A stretch of 40,846 nt of DNA, taken from Candidatus Endobugula sp. (GTDB lineage: Bacteria > Pseudomonadota > Gammaproteobacteria > Pseudomonadales > Cellvibrionaceae). The translations under genes and the position numbers were made by a program. The stretch covers positions 1 to 40,846 of the forward strand of contig JAHDEM010000021.1 of NCBI GenBank assembly GCA_020628895.1. Reading direction: 5' to 3'. Shown here piece after piece: positions 24,745-33,716 of this stretch. Within the stretch, counting starts at the first letter, position 1. The number at the start of each line of letters is the position of its first letter. The notes below the pieces were generated by a model that saw nothing but the letters and a program-made list of their open reading frames with translations, did not search any database and had not been told where the DNA came from.

Positions 24745-25892
24745 TATGAATTCTCCACGGTTGTTGCTTTAGTGGCTGAGGCAGGTTTTACAAACAGGTT
24801 TTTTACCGACTTAAATCTGTCAGTAATGTAATGTCCATAGTCTTGCCATAACCCAGCTAAACCATTAGGGAAAAACATAACAACCGCAATAAATAAACCA
24901 CCCATTAAGAATAACCAGAGTTCCGGGAAAGATTCGGAGAAAGCTGTTTTACCAAAGTTAATTAATAAGGTGCCGTAAACCGCGCCGATTAATGACATGC
25001 GCCCACCCACTGCAGCAAAGATCACCATTTCGATGGAAGGAACAATGCCCACAAATGAAGGGGACATAAAGCCCACTTGCAAGGTAAACATTGCTCCACC
25101 AATGGCCGAAATAGTGGCCGCAAAACAGAAGATAAAAATTTTAAAATTAGCCACGTCGTAACCCGAGAAACGAACACGGTCTTCTTTATCTCGCATTGCT
25201 AATAAAAGACGACCAAATTTGCTGGTTAAGATGTAACGCGAAGCAATAATCACGCCTAATAATAAAAAGCAGTTAACGTAGTAAAAAATATTCTTGGCGC
25301 TGTCGGAGGTAATATCCCATCCATTTAAGGTACGCAAATCCGTTATACCATTAATACCTCCAGTAAAGCCCTGCTGTCCAACGATAAGCACCGTTAAAAT
25401 CACGGCAATTACCTGAGTAATAATGGCGAAGTACACTCCCCCTACTCGGCGTTTAAACATGGCAGAGCCAATAATATAAGCAAATAACGCAGGAATGACT
25501 AAAATAGCAACAAGCGTAAAAGTGAAACTGCTAAACGGTTCCCAGAACCATGGCAATTCGGTTAGCTGATTCCAATCCATAAAATCAGGAATACCTGGAG
25601 TAGATTGAATAGCCGTATTTTCTGGTGATGAAGCCTCAAGCTTAAGGAACATCGCCATGGCGTAACCGCCTAAACCAAAAAATATCCCCTGCCCCAAACT
25701 CAAAGTACCGCCATAACCCCAAAGAAGTACAAGACTCACTGCAGCAAAAGCGTAAGTTAAATATTTGCCAACTAGATTGAGGCGAAAAGAATCCAGCAGC
25801 AAAGGAAAGACAATTAATATTAATATTGCTAGAATAATAAATCCGGTCAGACCGTTTTTACCACCCATTAGTTTGTCATATGCAAAGCTCAT
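24744..25892 (-). CDS. urtC: Urea/amide ABC transporter permease UrtC
   Basis: A LivM-type inner-membrane protein, 382 residues from ATG 25892. That start is preceded by GGAG at 7 bases; an in-frame TTG 12 bases upstream (25904) would lie within the site. Family stretches include LLWGYGGTLSLGQGIFFGLG, GGVYFAIITQVIAVILTVLI, the long loop GFTGGINGITDLRTL and MSLIGAVYGTLLINFGKTAF. About ten helices can be drawn. Confidence 0.93.
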   Translation of the reverse strand: MSFAYDKLMGGKNGLTGFIILAILILIVFPLLLDSFRLNLVGKYLTYAFAAVSLVLLWGYGGTLSLGQGIFFGLGGYAMAMFLKLEASSPENTAIQSTPGIPDFMDWNQLTELPWFWEPFSSFTFTLVAILVIPALFAYIIGSAMFKRRVGGVYFAIITQVIAVILTVLIVGQQGFTGGINGITDLRTLNGWDITSDSAKNIFYYVNCFLLLGVIIASRYILTSKFGRLLLAMRDKEDRVRFSGYDVANFKIFIFCFAATISAIGGAMFTLQVGFMSPSFVGIVPSIEMVIFAAVGGRMSLIGAVYGTLLINFGKTAFSESFPELWLFLMGGLFIAVVMFFPNGLAGLWQDYGHYITDRFKSVKNLFVKPASATKATTVENS

Positions 25893-25968
25893 TGCGATCT
25901 CCAAAAATTGTATACATCTAAAAAATACTATTTATTACAAATATTTTCTGTTAGAAGATAAGGTGCAT

Positions 25969-26892
25969 CTAACGACGCACCTTGCTGGCAAATAAGCCTT
26001 CTGGTTTAAACATTAAAATAATCACTAAGGTCAGTAATGTGAAAACTTTTGCCATGGAACCGCTAATAAAGAATTCCAAAATAGATTGGGCTTGAGCAAT
26101 GGAAAAGGCGGATGCAATCGTACCTAGTAAACTGGCCGCACCACCGAAGACCACTACCATAAATGTGTCAACGATATAAAGTGTTCCTGTTGTAGGCCCC
26201 GTAGAAGCAATAGTGGTAAAAGCCGCACCGGCAATACCTGCAATACCGCAACCTAATGCAAAGGTGTAACGGTCTACTTTTTTCGTATTAATGCCTACAG
26301 CACCACTCATTAAGCGATTTTGTGTTGTGGCACGTACATGTAAACCCCAGCTAGACTTAAACATTAAATAGAAAACGCCAAAGGTCACTAATCCGGTTAA
26401 AGCAAGAACAAACATACCGTTAAGAGGAATATCGATCATCTCTGTTGGCTGATAAGACCCTAAGAGCCAATCGGGTAATCCGGGACTGACCTCACGAGCA
26501 CCAAAGACCGAGCGAAATGTTTGCTGCATAATAAGGCTGAGCCCCCAAGTTGCTAGCAAGGTATCTAATGGACGTTTGTAGAGATGCCGGATGAGAGCAT
26601 ATTCGGCAAAATACCCCAGTGCCCCAGCCACAAAAAAAGCCAGCACTATAGCGAATAAAAAATAGTACGGCATAAAGCCAGGAAAATAGGTTTCGGTTAA
26701 TGTAGACAGAAAATAAGTGGTATAAGCACCTACTGCCATAAACTCACCGTGGGCCATATTGATAACACCCATTTGACCAAAAATAATGGCCAAACCTAAT
26801 GCCATTAAAAGTAATACGCTAAACAAACTAATGCCAGCAAACCCTTGCATGGCAAAAATTGCGCCTAATTCGTTGTATGTATAACCGCCCAT
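25969..26892 (-). CDS. urtB: Urea/amide ABC transporter permease UrtB
   Basis: A LivH-type inner-membrane protein of 307 residues from ATG 26892 (MGGYTYNELGAIFAMQG), with TTGGAG 8 bases upstream; a TTG at 26913 is less likely. Typical features are LGLAIIFGQMGVINMAHGEF, the UrtB-type LLATWGLSLIMQQTFRSVFG and RLMSGAVGINTKKVDRYTFA with GCGIAGIAGAAF. It follows urtA after a 270-base gap with a strong stem-loop. Confidence 0.93.
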   Translation of the reverse strand: MGGYTYNELGAIFAMQGFAGISLFSVLLLMALGLAIIFGQMGVINMAHGEFMAVGAYTTYFLSTLTETYFPGFMPYYFLFAIVLAFFVAGALGYFAEYALIRHLYKRPLDTLLATWGLSLIMQQTFRSVFGAREVSPGLPDWLLGSYQPTEMIDIPLNGMFVLALTGLVTFGVFYLMFKSSWGLHVRATTQNRLMSGAVGINTKKVDRYTFALGCGIAGIAGAAFTTIASTGPTTGTLYIVDTFMVVVFGGAASLLGTIASAFSIAQAQSILEFFISGSMAKVFTLLTLVIILMFKPEGLFASKVRR

Positions 26893-27121
26893 GATACATC
26901 TCCAAAAAATCAATAGAGGGAATACTTAATCTTCTTTCCGTCACACACGGCATTGATTTTATTTAAGTATTCTTGGGTGTTAAAATCTTATTTTTTGTTT
27001 GCTCAAATAAGACTTTATGCTATTTAAAAAATAACTGTAAAACTGTATTTTCTATCTTGCTAAGTATGTAATTTTTTGAAAAACATCCTTGTTTTTCCTT
27101 TCGATAACTTTCGGTAACCAC

Positions 27122-27152
27122 TGTCTTTCTTAACAAGATGATAAGAAAGACA
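27122..27152. promoter_or_regulatory. 11-bp perfect stem-loop just after urtA
   Basis: TGTCTTTCTTA (27122-27132) and TAAGAAAGACA (27142-27152) form a perfect stem with a 9-base loop, 13 bases beyond the urtA stop on the minus strand. No T run follows on the minus strand. The likely role is to protect the urtA message or partly terminate, giving more binding protein than permease. Confidence 0.6.
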
Positions 27153-27165
27153 TTAGCCTATTGAC

Positions 27166-28431
27166 TTATTGATAACCTGCTGGGAATGGATCTGGCTCAA
27201 TTAGCTCAGAGGTATATACCACTGTTGCTTGACCATCTTTATTCCACTTACCCACACGGGCTTTACTCCACAAGTGATGGTTAGGGTGTAACTTCACATA
27301 GCCTTCAGGTGCTGTTGTTAACTCAATATCACCTTCTTCTGAAGCCGCAACCACTTTATCAACATCAAATGATCCAGCTTTTTCTACGGCCGCTTTCCAT
27401 AACCATGGCCCAAGATATGCTGCTTGAGTTACATCACCTATTACACTGTCGTCGCCCCACATTTCTTTAAAGGCGGCAACAAAAGCTTTGTTGTTTTCGT
27501 TATCTTGGCTTTGGAAATATTTCATGATGGAGTAGAAACCCTCTAGGTTTTCACCACCAATACCTAACACTTCATCTTCAGTCACAGAGATGGTTAACAA
27601 GGTTTGTTTGTCTGCAGTGATACCTGCTGCTTTTAACTGTTTAAACCAAGCAACGTTACTACCACCCACTACGGCAGCGTAGATAACGTCAGGTTTTTTC
27701 AATCGAATTTTATTGATGACCGAACCAAACTGGGTATTACCTAATGGTTTGTATTCTTCACCGACTACTTTTCCGCCTAAAACATTTTCAATATGTTTAC
27801 GCGCAATTTTCATAGAGGTTCTTGGCCAGATATAATCAGAGCCAATAAGGTAGAATGTTTTTGCTTTTTTCTCTTTAGCTACCCAGTTAAGGCCATCAAG
27901 AATTTGCTGTGTTGCTTCTTGACCGGTATAGATGACGTTTTTAGATTGTTCTAAACCTTCATAAAAAGTAGGGTAATACAGTAGGCCGTTTTCTTTTTCG
28001 AATACAGGCAATACCGCTTTACGTGATGCAGATGTCCATGCACCAAATACTGCAGCAACCTTGTCTTTCACTAATAATTTTTTAGATTTTTCAGCAAAGG
28101 TGGGCCAGTCGCTTGCGCCATCTTCTTGGATAATTTTTATTTGACGACCAAGAATACCGCCAGATTCATTAATTTGTTTAATGGCGAGTTTTTCTGCTTC
28201 TTGTGCACCAGTTTCACTAATAGCCATGGTGCCTGTTAATGAGTGCAGAATTCCAACGGTAACTTCGGTATCAGTAACAGCCAAGCCAGTTGTATTAACT
28301 TCGGCCATTGCAACGGTACTTGATAAACCTAATGCCATTGAGCATGCACTTGCTATCGCGGCTATAGAAAGTGCCTTCTTGAGTGCAGGTAATTTGATTG
28401 AAGGTAGCCCCTTCGTAATCATGCTATTCAT
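27166..28431 (-). CDS. urtA: Urea/short-amide ABC transporter periplasmic binding protein UrtA
   Basis: A 421-residue binding protein. A long signal peptide (basic start MNSMITKGLPSIKLPALKK, hydrophobic core, cleavage near AMA-E about residue 43) precedes the mature LivJ-type domain. Family hallmarks include VGILHSLTGTMAISETGAQE, EDGASDWPTFAEKSKKLL, AAVFGAWTSASRKAVLPVFE, YIWPRTSMKIARKHI and GYVKLHPNHHLWSKARVGKW. UrtA and the amide-binding FmdD/AmiC-type proteins are close relatives, so urea and formamide cannot be separated by eye. A GGGGA site lies 6 bases before ATG 28431 and can be paired with an upstream sequence. Confidence 0.94.
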   Translation of the reverse strand: MNSMITKGLPSIKLPALKKALSIAAIASACSMALGLSSTVAMAEVNTTGLAVTDTEVTVGILHSLTGTMAISETGAQEAEKLAIKQINESGGILGRQIKIIQEDGASDWPTFAEKSKKLLVKDKVAAVFGAWTSASRKAVLPVFEKENGLLYYPTFYEGLEQSKNVIYTGQEATQQILDGLNWVAKEKKAKTFYLIGSDYIWPRTSMKIARKHIENVLGGKVVGEEYKPLGNTQFGSVINKIRLKKPDVIYAAVVGGSNVAWFKQLKAAGITADKQTLLTISVTEDEVLGIGGENLEGFYSIMKYFQSQDNENNKAFVAAFKEMWGDDSVIGDVTQAAYLGPWLWKAAVEKAGSFDVDKVVAASEEGDIELTTAPEGYVKLHPNHHLWSKARVGKWNKDGQATVVYTSELIEPDPFPAGYQ

Positions 28432-28434
28432 AAT

Positions 28435-28491
28435 TAATCCCCGTAAAAGTTATGCCCATAATGAGCAGTAAGTTCATTAGAACGGGGATCA
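28435..28491 (-). promoter_or_regulatory. Candidate RBS-sequestering hairpin in the urtA leader
   Basis: Read on the minus strand, ATCCCCGT (28489-28482) is complementary to ACGGGGAT (28444-28437). One G-U and one U-A pair extend the stem to 10 bp with a 37-base loop. The 3' arm contains the GGGGA ribosome binding site of urtA. The pairing is visible; a role in translation is inference, and it exists only if transcription starts upstream of 28491. Confidence 0.4.
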
Positions 28492-28511
28492 TTATGTTGA
28501 GGAAAAGAACA

Positions 28512-28551
28512 TTACGAAATTAGCGTAAGCTATTACATAGTTACGTAATAG
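28512..28551. promoter_or_regulatory. Clustered TTACG dyads, candidate response-regulator sites
   Basis: TTACG-N7-CGTAA occupies 28512-28528. CTATTAC-N8-GTAATAG occupies 28530-28551 and contains the 8-bp palindrome TTACGTAA at 28541-28548. They lie about 80-120 bases upstream of the urtA start, where a LuxR-type activator would bind. The partner response regulator is encoded just downstream of the divergent kinase gene. Confidence 0.5.
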
Positions 28552-28902
28552 TGCGTATATATGTTGTTTTTTTCTATCAACAACCTAAATTTCATCACTT
28601 CTTTTACTAGACTATACGTCATATAACGCATGCCAATATGTCATATAGAGTGGTAATCTCAGTGCACTGTTTGGAGGCGCGAAAAGCAACATTATTAATT
28701 ACCTCTTCTTAAATAGACTTTTCACTACGAAACCCTGTTGGCTCGACCAGCCGCTATCCTTTACGGCATCAGCTTATAGCGTTTTGATCGGTATAAATGT
28801 AACAAAATGGTATCAAACTAGCATAACAGCATTGATTATTAATACCGTCACCATTTCGGTTAAATGAAAACTGAAATAGCTCGTAAGACATAGACAACTA
28901 AT

Positions 28903-31900
28903 ATGAATGCCAAACAAAAAATATTTAGAGTTAGAAGAAATTACAACCAGTGGGTAAATAACCAAACACTGGAAGATTATGCTCTTCGATTTACCGCTAA
29001 AAGTGCGCGCAAATGGTCGTTATCGCGCGTTGCTAACACGGCTTTAGGAGCCATTTCTTTTTTGGCCTTAGAAGCCATTGGTGGTGCAATCACTATTAGC
29101 TATGGTTTTGATAATGCTGCAGTGGCTATTTTAGTCGTTGGCTTACTCATTTTTTTAGCTGGGATCCCTATTTGTTATTACGCAGCAAAATACGGTGTTG
29201 ATATTGATCTATTAACCCGCGGAGCAGGGTTTGGCTATATTGGCTCTACCGCCACTTCCTTAATTTACGCTTCTTTTACGTTTATTTTTTTCGCCCTTGA
29301 AGCCGCTATTATGGCCATGGCGCTAAAATTGTTATTTGGTCTTCCACTGAGTATCGGTTATATCGTTTGCTCTGTGATTGTCATTCCTTTAGTCACTCAC
29401 GGTATTACCTTTATTAGCCGATTTCAATTATGGACACAGCCTGTGTGGGTCATTCTACAACTGCTACCATTTGTTTATTTGCTTTTTTATGATGATGGTT
29501 TGATCGAAGGCTGGAGCGATTTCTCAGGGATAGAACAAGATAAGAGCGGTTCAGCCAGTTTAATATACTTTGGCGCTTCAACCGCTGTATTATTCTCGTT
29601 AGTCGCCCAGATTGGCGAGCAAGTGGATTTTTTACGGTTTTTACCGGAAAAGAATAGCAATAATCGGGCCCGCTGGTGGCTCGCTTTATTATCTGCGGGG
29701 CCAGGCTGGATTGTGATTGGCGTGATAAAAATATTTGCGGGTTCCTTACTGGCCTATATTGCATTTAGTAACGGTGCTAGTGAAAAAGATGCCAGCGACC
29801 CCAGTATTATGTATCTGGCGGGCTTTGAAAATATTATAGGCAACCCACAAGCCGCATTGCTTATTAGCGGTATTTTTGTGGTGCTTTCACAGCTAAAAAT
29901 TAATGTCACTAATGCTTATGCGGGCTCCATTGCATGGTCCAACTTTTTCTCTCGCCTTACACATAGCCACCCTGGGCGTGTATTTTGGGTCGTTTTTAAC
30001 GTTCTAATCGCATTAGTGTTAATGGAGATTGGTGTTTACCAAGCCTTTGAACAAACACTGGGGGCTTATGCCATTATTGCAGTGAGTTGGGTCAGCAGCT
30101 TAGTCGCCGATTTGGTCATCAACAAACCGCTAAAATTAAGCCCTAAGCACATTGAATTTCGACGAGCTTATCTACACGATATTAACCCTGTAGGGGTGGG
30201 CTCTATGCTGATATCGTCTATTATCGGTATTGTCTGTTACGTCGGTTTCTGGGGAGAAGAAACGAAGGCGCTAGCTCATTTTATGACTATTATTTCGGCT
30301 TTTATTTTAGCGCCAGCCATTGCTTGGATCACAAAAGGAGAATTCTATTTAGCTCGAAAAAGTGATGATGCTTTATTTACAAAAGATCATGTTGAATGTT
30401 GTATTTGTCAAAATCATTACGAGCGTGAAGATGTTGCTTACTGCCCTGCATATACGGGGGCTATTTGCTCTCTATGTTGTTCACTAGATGCACGCTGTCA
30501 GGATATGTGTAAAACCACAAAAAAACTTCCTGATAGAATTGCGTCCTTTATTAAAAACTTGCTACCCAGTACTATTGGCACACCCCTTACTCTGCGTTTG
30601 GTTCGTTTTACACTGTTACTCACATTAATTTCAGGCATTATTGGTGCTTTGCTCGCCTTATCTTATGTGAATGCGGAAACTGATGATAATGATATCAATG
30701 CTATTTTATCGAGCTTGTTATGGTCGGTATTTTTAGTCTTAATTATTGTCTGCGGCATTATTTCTTGGTTATTTGTATTGGCGAACGAAAGCCGTCTTGT
30801 TGCTCAAGAAGAATCACAAAAACAAAATTTGCTGTTAGTACAAGAAATTAATGCTCACGAAGAAACCGATAAGAAATTACAAGATGCTAAAGAGATGGCT
30901 GAGGCTGCTAACAACGCTAAGAGCCGTTATCTAACCGGCATCAGCCATGAGCTAAGAACACCACTAAACTCTATATTGGGCTATGCACAACTACTAGAAG
31001 CCGACGATCAGCTCTCTACAGGAAGACGTGAAAAAGTCTCTATTATGCGCCGTAGTGGAGAATATTTAGCGGATCTTATTGAGGGTTTATTAAACATTTC
31101 TCAAATAGAAGCTGGCAAACTTTATATTAATCGTAATCAAGTCAATATTAACTCTCTATTAGATCAAATTGTTTATATGTTTCATTTACAGGCTAAAGAA
31201 AAGGGACTCACTTTTACCTATGAATGCTTTAATGTATTACCAGAATTTGTAACTACCGACGAAAAAAGATTACGCCAAATATTGATCAACTTATTATCTA
31301 ATGCCATAAAATTTACCCATTCTGGCGAAGTGTCTCTCACTGTTACTTACAAAAACCAAGTGGCTATATTTAATATAACCGATTCGGGACCAGGTATTGC
31401 AACTAAAGATATAGAGCGTATTTTCAAACCTTTTGAACGTGTTCATGTACAAGATAAACCGATTACCCCTGGCACAGGCCTTGGGTTAACTATCACTAAA
31501 CTGTTAACAGAAATTATGGGTGGAGAAATCCGTGTTCGAGACAATCCCAAAGGAGGAACCATTTTTACAGTATCATTGATGCTATCTGATATTGTTTACC
31601 CTAAAGCAGAAACCGTGGTTCACCGAAAAATTAAAGGCTATGATGGCGATAAGAAAACCGTCATGATTGTGGATGACGACCCTACCCACAGAAATCTTGT
31701 TGACGACATTTTAACCCCACTAGGATTTAACGTTATCCACGCTCGATCAGGTGAGGAGTGTATCGCCCTGCATCAAAAAGGTATGAGTCTGGATTTATAT
31801 TTGCTGGACATTTCAATGCCCGATATGAATGGCTGGAAAGTGGCTGATACTCTTAGGCAAGAGGGGTTTGGTCAGCCCATCATTATTGTATCTGCTAATG

Positions 31901-32325
31901 CTAATGAAAGCTCAGAGAATAACCTTTACCCCAACCTAGTTAACGATCATCTCTTTAAGCCTATCAACATAGACTCTCTATTAGAAAAAGTAGGCCAGTG
32001 GCTAACACTAGAATGGCATTATGAGTTAGTGGAAGGGCTGCACCCTAAAAGTCTGAAAAGAATGACTAAACCATCTCAAAAAAATGCATCTCTTCCGATG
32101 TCCAAGCAAACCACGGAAAATAATCACGGCTTATCTCAAGCAGTGCTCGATCATATTATCGAGCTAGCAGAAATCGGCCACCTAACGGAACTCAAACGCT
32201 ATTTTGATCAGTTAGAACAACAAAACCTTATTACACACGACTTAAGCTCTCAATGCAAAACATGGCTAAAAGAAGTGAGATTCGATAAATTATTAGCCTT
32301 CTTGAGGAATACTAAAAATGTATAA
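28903..32325 (+). CDS. NCS1 permease-like hybrid sensor histidine kinase
   Basis: A 1140-residue inner-membrane kinase. Residues about 1-485 resemble an NCS1 purine/cytosine permease, with about 12 helices and stretches such as ALGAISFLALEAIGGAITIS and LSQLKINVTNAYAGSIAWSN. Residues 499-536 hold nine cysteines (499, 500, 502, 514, 522, 525, 526, 532, 536), a probable zinc knuckle. Two more helices (about 567-589 and 605-627) precede the kinase core: H-box SHELRTPLNS with H682, N-box INLLSNAIKFT, G1 DSGPGI and G2 GTGLGL. A receiver at about 917-1033 has acceptor D969 and K1019. A short C-terminal helical region follows. The next gene, a response regulator, overlaps its end by 8 bases. I infer that it senses a small nitrogen compound and controls the divergent urt-fmd genes. 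Confidence 0.93.
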   Translation: MNAKQKIFRVRRNYNQWVNNQTLEDYALRFTAKSARKWSLSRVANTALGAISFLALEAIGGAITISYGFDNAAVAILVVGLLIFLAGIPICYYAAKYGVDIDLLTRGAGFGYIGSTATSLIYASFTFIFFALEAAIMAMALKLLFGLPLSIGYIVCSVIVIPLVTHGITFISRFQLWTQPVWVILQLLPFVYLLFYDDGLIEGWSDFSGIEQDKSGSASLIYFGASTAVLFSLVAQIGEQVDFLRFLPEKNSNNRARWWLALLSAGPGWIVIGVIKIFAGSLLAYIAFSNGASEKDASDPSIMYLAGFENIIGNPQAALLISGIFVVLSQLKINVTNAYAGSIAWSNFFSRLTHSHPGRVFWVVFNVLIALVLMEIGVYQAFEQTLGAYAIIAVSWVSSLVADLVINKPLKLSPKHIEFRRAYLHDINPVGVGSMLISSIIGIVCYVGFWGEETKALAHFMTIISAFILAPAIAWITKGEFYLARKSDDALFTKDHVECCICQNHYEREDVAYCPAYTGAICSLCCSLDARCQDMCKTTKKLPDRIASFIKNLLPSTIGTPLTLRLVRFTLLLTLISGIIGALLALSYVNAETDDNDINAILSSLLWSVFLVLIIVCGIISWLFVLANESRLVAQEESQKQNLLLVQEINAHEETDKKLQDAKEMAEAANNAKSRYLTGISHELRTPLNSILGYAQLLEADDQLSTGRREKVSIMRRSGEYLADLIEGLLNISQIEAGKLYINRNQVNINSLLDQIVYMFHLQAKEKGLTFTYECFNVLPEFVTTDEKRLRQILINLLSNAIKFTHSGEVSLTVTYKNQVAIFNITDSGPGIATKDIERIFKPFERVHVQDKPITPGTGLGLTITKLLTEIMGGEIRVRDNPKGGTIFTVSLMLSDIVYPKAETVVHRKIKGYDGDKKTVMIVDDDPTHRNLVDDILTPLGFNVIHARSGEECIALHQKGMSLDLYLLDISMPDMNGWKVADTLRQEGFGQPIIIVSANANESSENNLYPNLVNDHLFKPINIDSLLEKVGQWLTLEWHYELVEGLHPKSLKRMTKPSQKNASLPMSKQTTENNHGLSQAVLDHIIELAEIGHLTELKRYFDQLEQQNLITHDLSSQCKTWLKEVRFDKLLAFLRNTKNV

Positions 32326-33235
32326 CCAGTCAATTGAAAAAGATTTAGTGTTAATTGTGGATGATTCTCCAGACACCCTAAATGTAATGAACGAAGCATT
32401 AGAAAAAGAAGGTATGGAAACATTAGTCGCTTTAGAAGGTAATCAAGCATTATCTATTGCACGAAAAATGATTCCGGATATCATTATCCTTGACGCAGTA
32501 ATGCCTAATATGAGCGGCTTTGAAGTATGCGAACACTTAAAACAAGACCCTGAACTACGCTCTATTCCTGTTATTTTTATGACGGGGCTAAGTGACACTG
32601 AGAGCGTTGTAAAAGGATTTAATGCTGGTGGCATTGATTATATTAATAAACCGATAATACACAATGAATTGATTGCAAGAATGCGAGTGCACCTAGCCAA
32701 TAGCCGTATAGCTCTTAGTGCACAATCTGCTCTAGATCTTGCTGGGCAATATATCTTTGCTGTAGACAAAGAAGGAAATCGACTTTGGTCAACGCCTCAG
32801 GTTAATCAACTTTTAGAAACTCCTAACAACAATCAGTGGTTGAACGAACACTTTCCACAAGAAGTAAGATGCTGGTTATCCAAAGAACCCTCGATGGGAA
32901 TGAGTTGTACACTCAACACGCCCTTTAGTACCATATCACAGTCTTTAAAAATATTTTTTTTAGGCAAAGCCAATAGCAACGAATTTTTATTACGCTTGGT
33001 GAATAAGGACACAGAAGATGAAGCTGCTGAGCTTAAGAAACGGTGGCGTTTGACAGATAGAGAGTCCGAGGTTCTTTATTGGATTACCAAAGGCAAAACC
33101 AATAGAGAGATCGGTCAAATCTTAGGAACAAGCCCGAGAACTATTAACAAACATTCGGAACATATTTATAAGAAATTAGAAGTAGAAAACCGTACTACAG
33201 CAGCAACAAAAGCACTTGAACACTTACAGAGCTAG
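32318..33235 (+). CDS. Response regulator, REC + LuxR-type helix-turn-helix
   Basis: A 305-residue regulator. The receiver domain (about 9-130) has the acidic pair DD at 15-16, acceptor D59 in IIILDAVMPNMSG and the conserved K near INKPI. A middle region of about 100 residues (YIFAVDKEGNRLW and following) looks PAS-like but is not certain. The C-terminal DNA-binding domain (about 242-305) reads LTDRESEVLYWITKGKTNRE and SPRTINKHSEHIYKKLEVEN, as in LuxR/NarL proteins. It overlaps the kinase gene by 8 bases and is its evident partner. Confidence 0.93.
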   Translation: MYNQSIEKDLVLIVDDSPDTLNVMNEALEKEGMETLVALEGNQALSIARKMIPDIIILDAVMPNMSGFEVCEHLKQDPELRSIPVIFMTGLSDTESVVKGFNAGGIDYINKPIIHNELIARMRVHLANSRIALSAQSALDLAGQYIFAVDKEGNRLWSTPQVNQLLETPNNNQWLNEHFPQEVRCWLSKEPSMGMSCTLNTPFSTISQSLKIFFLGKANSNEFLLRLVNKDTEDEAAELKKRWRLTDRESEVLYWITKGKTNREIGQILGTSPRTINKHSEHIYKKLEVENRTTAATKALEHLQS

Positions 33236-33279
33236 CTACTCAATAGCACAAATAAAACACTTGCTATATACCTTCTAAC

Positions 33280-33672
33280 TTAGCAACCACAAATAGTATT
33301 TTTGCCGGCTCTAGCATTTTCACCTTGTGTGGGATAGCCATCCCTTATCCACCAGTCTAAACCACCCAACAGCTCTTTAACGGTAAATCCTAGCTTAGCT
33401 AATTTAAACGCACCTTTGGTGGAAGCATTGCAACCTATACCATCGCAATAAGTAATATACAACACGCTCTTATCTAAATGCGCAGTGGAGTCTTCTGTCA
33501 TTGTACGATGAGGAATATTAATCGCCGTTGGAATATGTTCCTCTTCGTAAACATCGGGTTTGCGAGCATCGACAACGATAATATTCTCACCATTATTGAG
33601 CGCTTCACTCACATCCCATGAATCGGTTTCGTACTGCAGTTTTGCTTCATAAAATTCGATTTGATCCATCAT
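33280..33672 (-). CDS. Rhodanese-like sulfurtransferase
   Basis: A 130-residue single rhodanese domain. VVDARKPDVYEEEHIPTAIN is the usual CH2-type opening, and the active-site loop is YCDGIGCNASTKGAFKLAKL, with a catalytic Cys and a second Cys five residues on. GLDWWIRDGYPT closes the domain, and a C-terminal CGC may be redox active. It is the last gene of a four-gene minus-strand set headed by a methyltransferase. The start could be the first or second of two adjacent ATG codons. Confidence 0.88.
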   Translation of the reverse strand: MMDQIEFYEAKLQYETDSWDVSEALNNGENIIVVDARKPDVYEEEHIPTAINIPHRTMTEDSTAHLDKSVLYITYCDGIGCNASTKGAFKLAKLGFTVKELLGGLDWWIRDGYPTQGENARAGKNTICGC

Positions 33673-33716
33673 TCACTCTTTGTCATTTAAACATTAAAAA
33701 AGATAATAGAAGGCAA

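Larger units (their letters stand above)
28432..28902. promoter_or_regulatory. Divergent regulatory region of the urt operon and the kinase gene
   Basis: About 470 bases without a gene, holding the outward promoters of urtA (minus) and the kinase (plus). I see a leader hairpin near urtA (28435-28491) and a cluster of dyads at 28512-28551. I looked for a sigma-54 promoter (GG-N10-GC type) pointing to urtA and found none. The half nearest the kinase has only short inverted repeats, for example ACCG-N9-CGGT near 28844-28860. Confidence 0.6.

Noticed and set aside
28432-28902. Sigma-54 promoter or NtrC control of urtA
   Set aside because: I searched the urtA-directed strand by eye for the GG/GC (-24/-12) pattern and found no acceptable match.
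29450-29764. 104-codon frame opposite to the kinase gene
   Set aside because: It lies wholly within the NCS1-like domain and has no recognisable feature.
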